Assembly: GCA_009746045.1 (NCBI GenBank) | Contig: RPFO01000274.1 | Coordinates: 1 to 49,138, forward strand | Length of the DNA stretch: 49,138 nt | Direction: 5' to 3' | From: Mesostigma viride | Lineage: Eukaryota; Streptophyta; Mesostigmatophyceae; Mesostigmatales; Mesostigmataceae | Shown: piece after piece, positions 45,650-49,138 of the stretch | How positions within the stretch are numbered: the first letter of the stretch is position 1 | Layout of the letters: every line of letters begins with the position of its first letter | Notes under the pieces: model-generated | The model's database searches: none | What the model saw: the letters and a program-made list of their open reading frames with translations, nothing else | Told to the model about the DNA's origin: nothing | Program-made: the position numbers and the translations under genes

Positions 45650-46113
45650 CACCGCCAGTTCCTCACTTCTACGTCGTTCGACACGTTCTTTATGTAGTAC
45701 ACGGTCTGGTCTTGAAGATACTCTCGAGGCAGGAAGACGTACACGTCGCTGATGGAGATCACTTTCAACAGAACGACGGCGACATACAATAGCAAAGTCC
45801 CTTCTCTGACCTTTCTCCGAACATACCACAGATCCTTGAGACGTTCTACGACCAGTTCTTGGGGGAAATGTCGATTGCGAACTCCTTCTGGTACATTACG
45901 CACGTCATTCACGTTCCACTCCTTTTCTAGCACCTGCGCTTGTTTTTCTAGCGGGAATTTCGAGTCCACGGCCTTCGCGAGCAAAACAGCGTCGTACGGA
46001 GTCTCCGTCGAGAATTTGTGAAAACTCCTTACTGCTAACCCTGCTGCCCCGACCGTCCACGAAGCCACTATCAGATTGACGTTTGTGTCGAGCACTATCT
46101 GGGGAACCGACAT
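45649..46113 (-). CDS. hypothetical membrane protein, 154 aa
   Basis: MSVPQIVLDTNVNLIVASWT opens the protein; one membrane helix is likely (LLLYVAVVLLKVISISDVYV) after a charged KDLWYVRRKVREG, and it ends DVEVRNWR. It is translationally coupled to the PAN-like gene (TGATG). Divergent from the helicase; no family recognised. Confidence 0.6.
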   Translation of the reverse strand: MSVPQIVLDTNVNLIVASWTVGAAGLAVRSFHKFSTETPYDAVLLAKAVDSKFPLEKQAQVLEKEWNVNDVRNVPEGVRNRHFPQELVVERLKDLWYVRRKVREGTLLLYVAVVLLKVISISDVYVFLPREYLQDQTVYYIKNVSNDVEVRNWR

Positions 46114-46165
46114 GTATTCTTATGTATTCAGTGGAAATAAATGAAGAGTACTATTAAGATGACGT
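46114..46165. promoter_or_regulatory. AT-rich divergent promoter
   Basis: TGTATTCTTATGTATTCAG and GGAAATAAATGAAGAG in a 52-bp gap between divergent genes. Composition and place suggest two promoters. An ATG at 46159 is out of frame with the helicase. Confidence 0.4.
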
Positions 46166-48180
46166 ATGGTAGTTCACCCCCTTCCACAACGATGGCCGGA
46201 TTTCGAGAACGATCGCCTCGCGAACTCGCAGGCGTTCATCAAGGACTACTTCGAGGGCAACATTCGCTGGAACCCGCCCCCCGAACACAGGGAGGTGGGT
46301 AAAAACACGTGCTCGAGGACCCCGGCGGACATGAAACAGGCCCCCCAGCAGGCCGTCGTGAACATGTACCTGCGCGGGATCGCGGAAAAGGGGAGCAATC
46401 ACCGCGGCTTCCTCGCGTGGCACTCGACCGGGTCGGGTAAGACATGCACGGTGTTGGGCGCGATCGAGGCGTTTTGGGATTCGGGAAGGAAGATCTTCCT
46501 CGCAACGAGCAAGGAGAACGCGTCCAACAACTCGATCGCCGGGTACGCAAATTGCGCGTCGATGTTCCCGCGCTTCAAGAACATGACCAAGAACGAGGTC
46601 GCGAATCTCGTAGCTCGGCGTGTGGAAGAACACCGAATCCTGAGTTTCACCCAGCTAGCCCATCTTCTGGACCTGTACCGCGGTCTGCGTGACAAGACGC
46701 GAGCGAGGAGGTCCCTTTTGCAGAACGCCGTTCTGATCATGGACGAAGTTCAGAACCTCTTTTCCCCGCCGTCCGGTCAGGCGAACGAGTACAAGACGCT
46801 GCTCGAGTTCCTCGAGAAGCCGTCCGAGGACAACCGCGGTTTGTACATGGTCATACTTAGCGGCACCCCTGGGCGGAACGAGGAAGAGATTTACCGCCTT
46901 CTGACAATGATCAAGGGGAAACCGGTCTACCCCGAGTCGCCTTTAGAGGAGTTCCGAGGCCTTTGTTCTTTCGTCGACTACGCCGGGGACACGTCCGTGT
47001 ACCCCTCGAAGAAACCGGACATGTTGCACTTCGTCGAAATGAGCCCCGAACAACGCAGCTCGTTGGCTCGAAAGTTACGAGAGGAGCGCCCGACCTTGAA
47101 TCGAGACAGGTTTTTGTACGAGGCGCGGCGAGTCACGAACTCCCTCAGCATGCTCCGGTTGTCGCCTTCGTACGCAAAGAGCCACTTGGACGTCCTTTCC
47201 CCGAAAATCGCGTGCATCGTGAAGGAGATACTTGACCACCCGAAGGAAAAACACTACCTCTACTCTGCGTTCAACGCGTACGGCATCAAGTACGTGGCGA
47301 CGATACTAGAAGCAGAGGGGTACAAGCCGCTGCGGATGTACGGAGAGGCGCCGGACAGCGAGGGCAAGCGGTACGTGATGCTCGGCTCCGCTCCACTCCA
47401 TCAACGACCGACTCGGCATTGAAGCACGTGATGTCCGTGTACAACTCGGACGCCAACGCGCAAGGCAGCTTTTACACGTGGTGTTGGCGCGGAAGAAGTT
47501 CAACGAGGGCCTGGACTTAAAAAGCGTCCGACACATCACCTCATGGAGCCGTTGCTCGACGTCAACGCCGAGAGACAGGCGATCGCGCGCGCGGTCCGCC
47601 ACTGCTCTCACTTGCAGCTGGACAAGAAGGAATGGACAAGTGACGTGCATCGGTAACATCACGATCGACGGGGTGGACGACCGGGTCACAGAACGCGCTC
47701 ATAAAGAGAACGAAAGCGAGGGCGTCAGCATCTACATGGAGAAACTGAGAGAGGCGTCCATCGACTGCCGTCTCATGAACCGGGTCCACAACCAAGAGGA
47801 TTGGATGAAGGCGGGGCTGCGAGAGGGTCCGATCGTGTGCCCCATGACCAGAGGGGAAGAAATGCGGAAGTACCTCAAGGAACGCGGTTTGTCGCTCATC
47901 CAAAAGACTCTCAGTTCGCAAAACGCGTCGTCCTCGCGGCGGGACACAGCCTCAAAGAGAGCTTCAAGGCGGACCTCGAGTCGATCAAGGCGATCGCGAA
48001 AGTCCTGATGGTCGACCGCGAAAGCGCCTATGGGATGCTGAAGGACACTTCCAAGGCCGTGTCGGACGCAAGCGTGACCCGAAGAGGTCCAAGACGCCAT
48101 CAAGGGCGTGGAGAAATCAATCACCGGGTACGGCAAGAACCGATACGGCAGCTCGTTTTGGAAGGCTACTGGCTGGCCTA
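46166..48180 (+). pseudogene. D6/D11-like SF2 helicase/NTPase, several frameshifts
   Basis: Clean frame to 47422: Walker A LAWHSTGSGKTCTVLG (about residues 87-102), Walker B/DExH-type LIMDEVQNLFSPP (about 191-203), motif III VILSGTPGRNE. The C-terminal half needs frame changes: VVLARKKFNEGLDLKSVRHI (motif V; 47478 onward), then in another frame MEPLLDVNAERQAIARAVRH with CSHL (motif VI, QxxxRxxR type; about 47542-47615), then GNITIDGVDDRVTERAHKEN, then SLKESFKADLESIKAI and EEVQDAIKGVEKSI. This layout fits the NCLDV D6R/D11L helicase group, used in transcription initiation or termination. At least four indels are needed, more than one isolated slip, so real decay or poor sequence at this end is likely. 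Confidence 0.65.
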
Positions 48181-49037
48181 GTGCAGCCGGTGAGATCTTG
48201 CGCATGGTCGTGGTCCTCCCCGTGAACATCACGAACACGGAGTACGACGCCGCGATCACCGGCACTGCACCAGGAGAGAGACCGCGTCCTTCCAGGGGCC
48301 TTGAAGGCGGCCGTCCCAGAGGGGCACCGAAAATGAGCGTGGCTGCGGACGCGAGCATAACTATCGTAGAGGCCTTGTTTTGGTATTTTGCCGGGGCGAC
48401 CTCGACCTCGCCTTTTTCGTCCAGCTTGAGTTGCTTCCTGTCCCAGTACAGGGATTTCAGGTGGGCCGGGTACGACGACGGCGTCAACCGCGACTCGAAA
48501 GTCGTGAAAGAACGCTTCATGGAGCTTCTTGAATCTTGGCTCCTTTTCTCCCTTCGCGGATATGGCGATCGAGGCGTCGTTGGAAATGCCCGCGATGTAT
48601 TCCATCGGTACGGCCATGCCTTTCATGAGGGTCCAGGCCACCGCCTCCGTGGCGATGCTCAGAGTCGCCGCGAGGGCGACAGCATCAACGGTGCCAAGAC
48701 GCGACGTGTTTCCATCCCACGAGCCACAGAAAGATCGTTCACGGCAAACGATATCAAGGTGGGGGTCAATAGGAGTCCCGTGGTCTTGGCGTCGTCGAGT
48801 TCGAGACGCGGAATGGCCTTCTCCTCTCCCATCACCTTGTTGAACGTGTCCGCGTAAAACGGGAGGACGAACAACTTTACGAACCCGTACTGGGTCGCCA
48901 AGATGACCGTCAGACTGGCGAAGGCCGGACACGAGGACCGTCATGAAGCCCGTATCACCCTTCCCCCTCCTGGATAACGGAGGAGGGTAAGGGACGGCCC
49001 TGCGATCGCCAAAAAGTACGAAAATGAGCGAGCTCAT
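48181..49037 (-). pseudogene. multi-span membrane protein, several frameshifts
   Basis: From the ATG at 49037 (MSSLIFVLFG) sense jumps between frames. Recognisable segments in order: ASLTVILATQYGFVKLFVLP, KTTGLLLTPTLISFAVNDLS, TVDAVALAATLSIATEAVAW, GISNDASIAISAKGEKEPRF, KSLYWDRKQLKLDEKGEVEV, NKASTIVMLASAATLIFGAP and SYSVFVMFTG. These give about five hydrophobic helices and a charged loop. At least three indels separate them. Convergent with the helicase. No family recognised. Confidence 0.5.
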
Positions 49038-49099
49038 CCACTTGTTTCCCTCCCTCCCGTTTCCATGTACACGTCCTCGCGCTGACTGCTGCGGATCCT

Positions 49100-49138
49100 T
49101 CACTCTTCGAGGAGGACGTCCGCTACCGCGTCCAGCCC
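49100..49138 (-). CDS. possible 3' end of a gene cut by the window
   Basis: The last bases on the minus strand read GLDAVADVLLEE before a TGA at 49100-49102, a plausible acidic protein end. Only 12 residues are visible, so this is weak. Confidence 0.25.
   Translation of the reverse strand, partial: GLDAVADVLLEE

Overview
The window looks like part of a large eukaryotic DNA virus genome of the Nucleocytoviricota (NCLDV) type that sits inside a eukaryotic chromosome. The viral stretches are GC-rich, tightly packed and intron-free, with genes on both strands separated by short AT-rich gaps. They encode an A22-like Holliday junction resolvase, a YqaJ/lambda-type exonuclease, an archaeo-eukaryotic (UL52/D5-type) primase, a D6/D11-like SF2 helicase, a DUF5832-like protein, an A494R-like conserved protein, a SLATT-like two-helix membrane protein and many small one- or two-helix membrane proteins. 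No capsid, polymerase or packaging gene is in view, so the order cannot be fixed. Mirusviricota, which carry NCLDV-like replication genes, remain an alternative.

Layout. 1-11.6 kb: viral replication/recombination genes mixed with small membrane proteins, ending in a tandem duplication. 11.7-22 kb: a fibre-like surface module, with an interrupted protein carrying a fibronectin-III-like and a LamG-like region, a 2157-residue protein with about seven LamG-like repeats plus a SPRY-like domain, and a 292-residue relative of the N-terminal module. 22-33.3 kb: a class II (adenosylcobalamin-dependent) ribonucleotide reductase. 33.3-36.8 and 44.4-46.1 kb: small membrane proteins and a PAN-like-domain, proline-rich membrane-anchored protein. 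46.2-49.1 kb: a frame-broken helicase and a frame-broken multi-span membrane protein.

Three viral genes are each split by a different mobile element, and in every case the ends and target duplication can be read from the sequence. A 801-bp nested palindromic element (12004-12804, 5-bp duplication GCGGG) splits the fibre gene. A 9275-bp terminal-inverted-repeat element (23431-32705, apparent 3-bp duplication GCC) splits the reductase. A 7655-bp Ty1/copia-type retrotransposon (36785-44439, 5-bp duplication GTACC, near-identical LTRs) splits the PAN-like gene. Host-type minisatellites, CAG repeats and a retrotransposon inside viral ORFs indicate residence in a eukaryotic nuclear genome (a giant endogenous viral element) rather than a free virion genome.

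In addition, at least ten genes carry single-base frameshifts, several at six-base homopolymers. Some of these occur in transposon genes too, so base-calling error and pseudogene decay both have to be considered. The host cannot be named from this window; an alga or other protist is the most likely guess.
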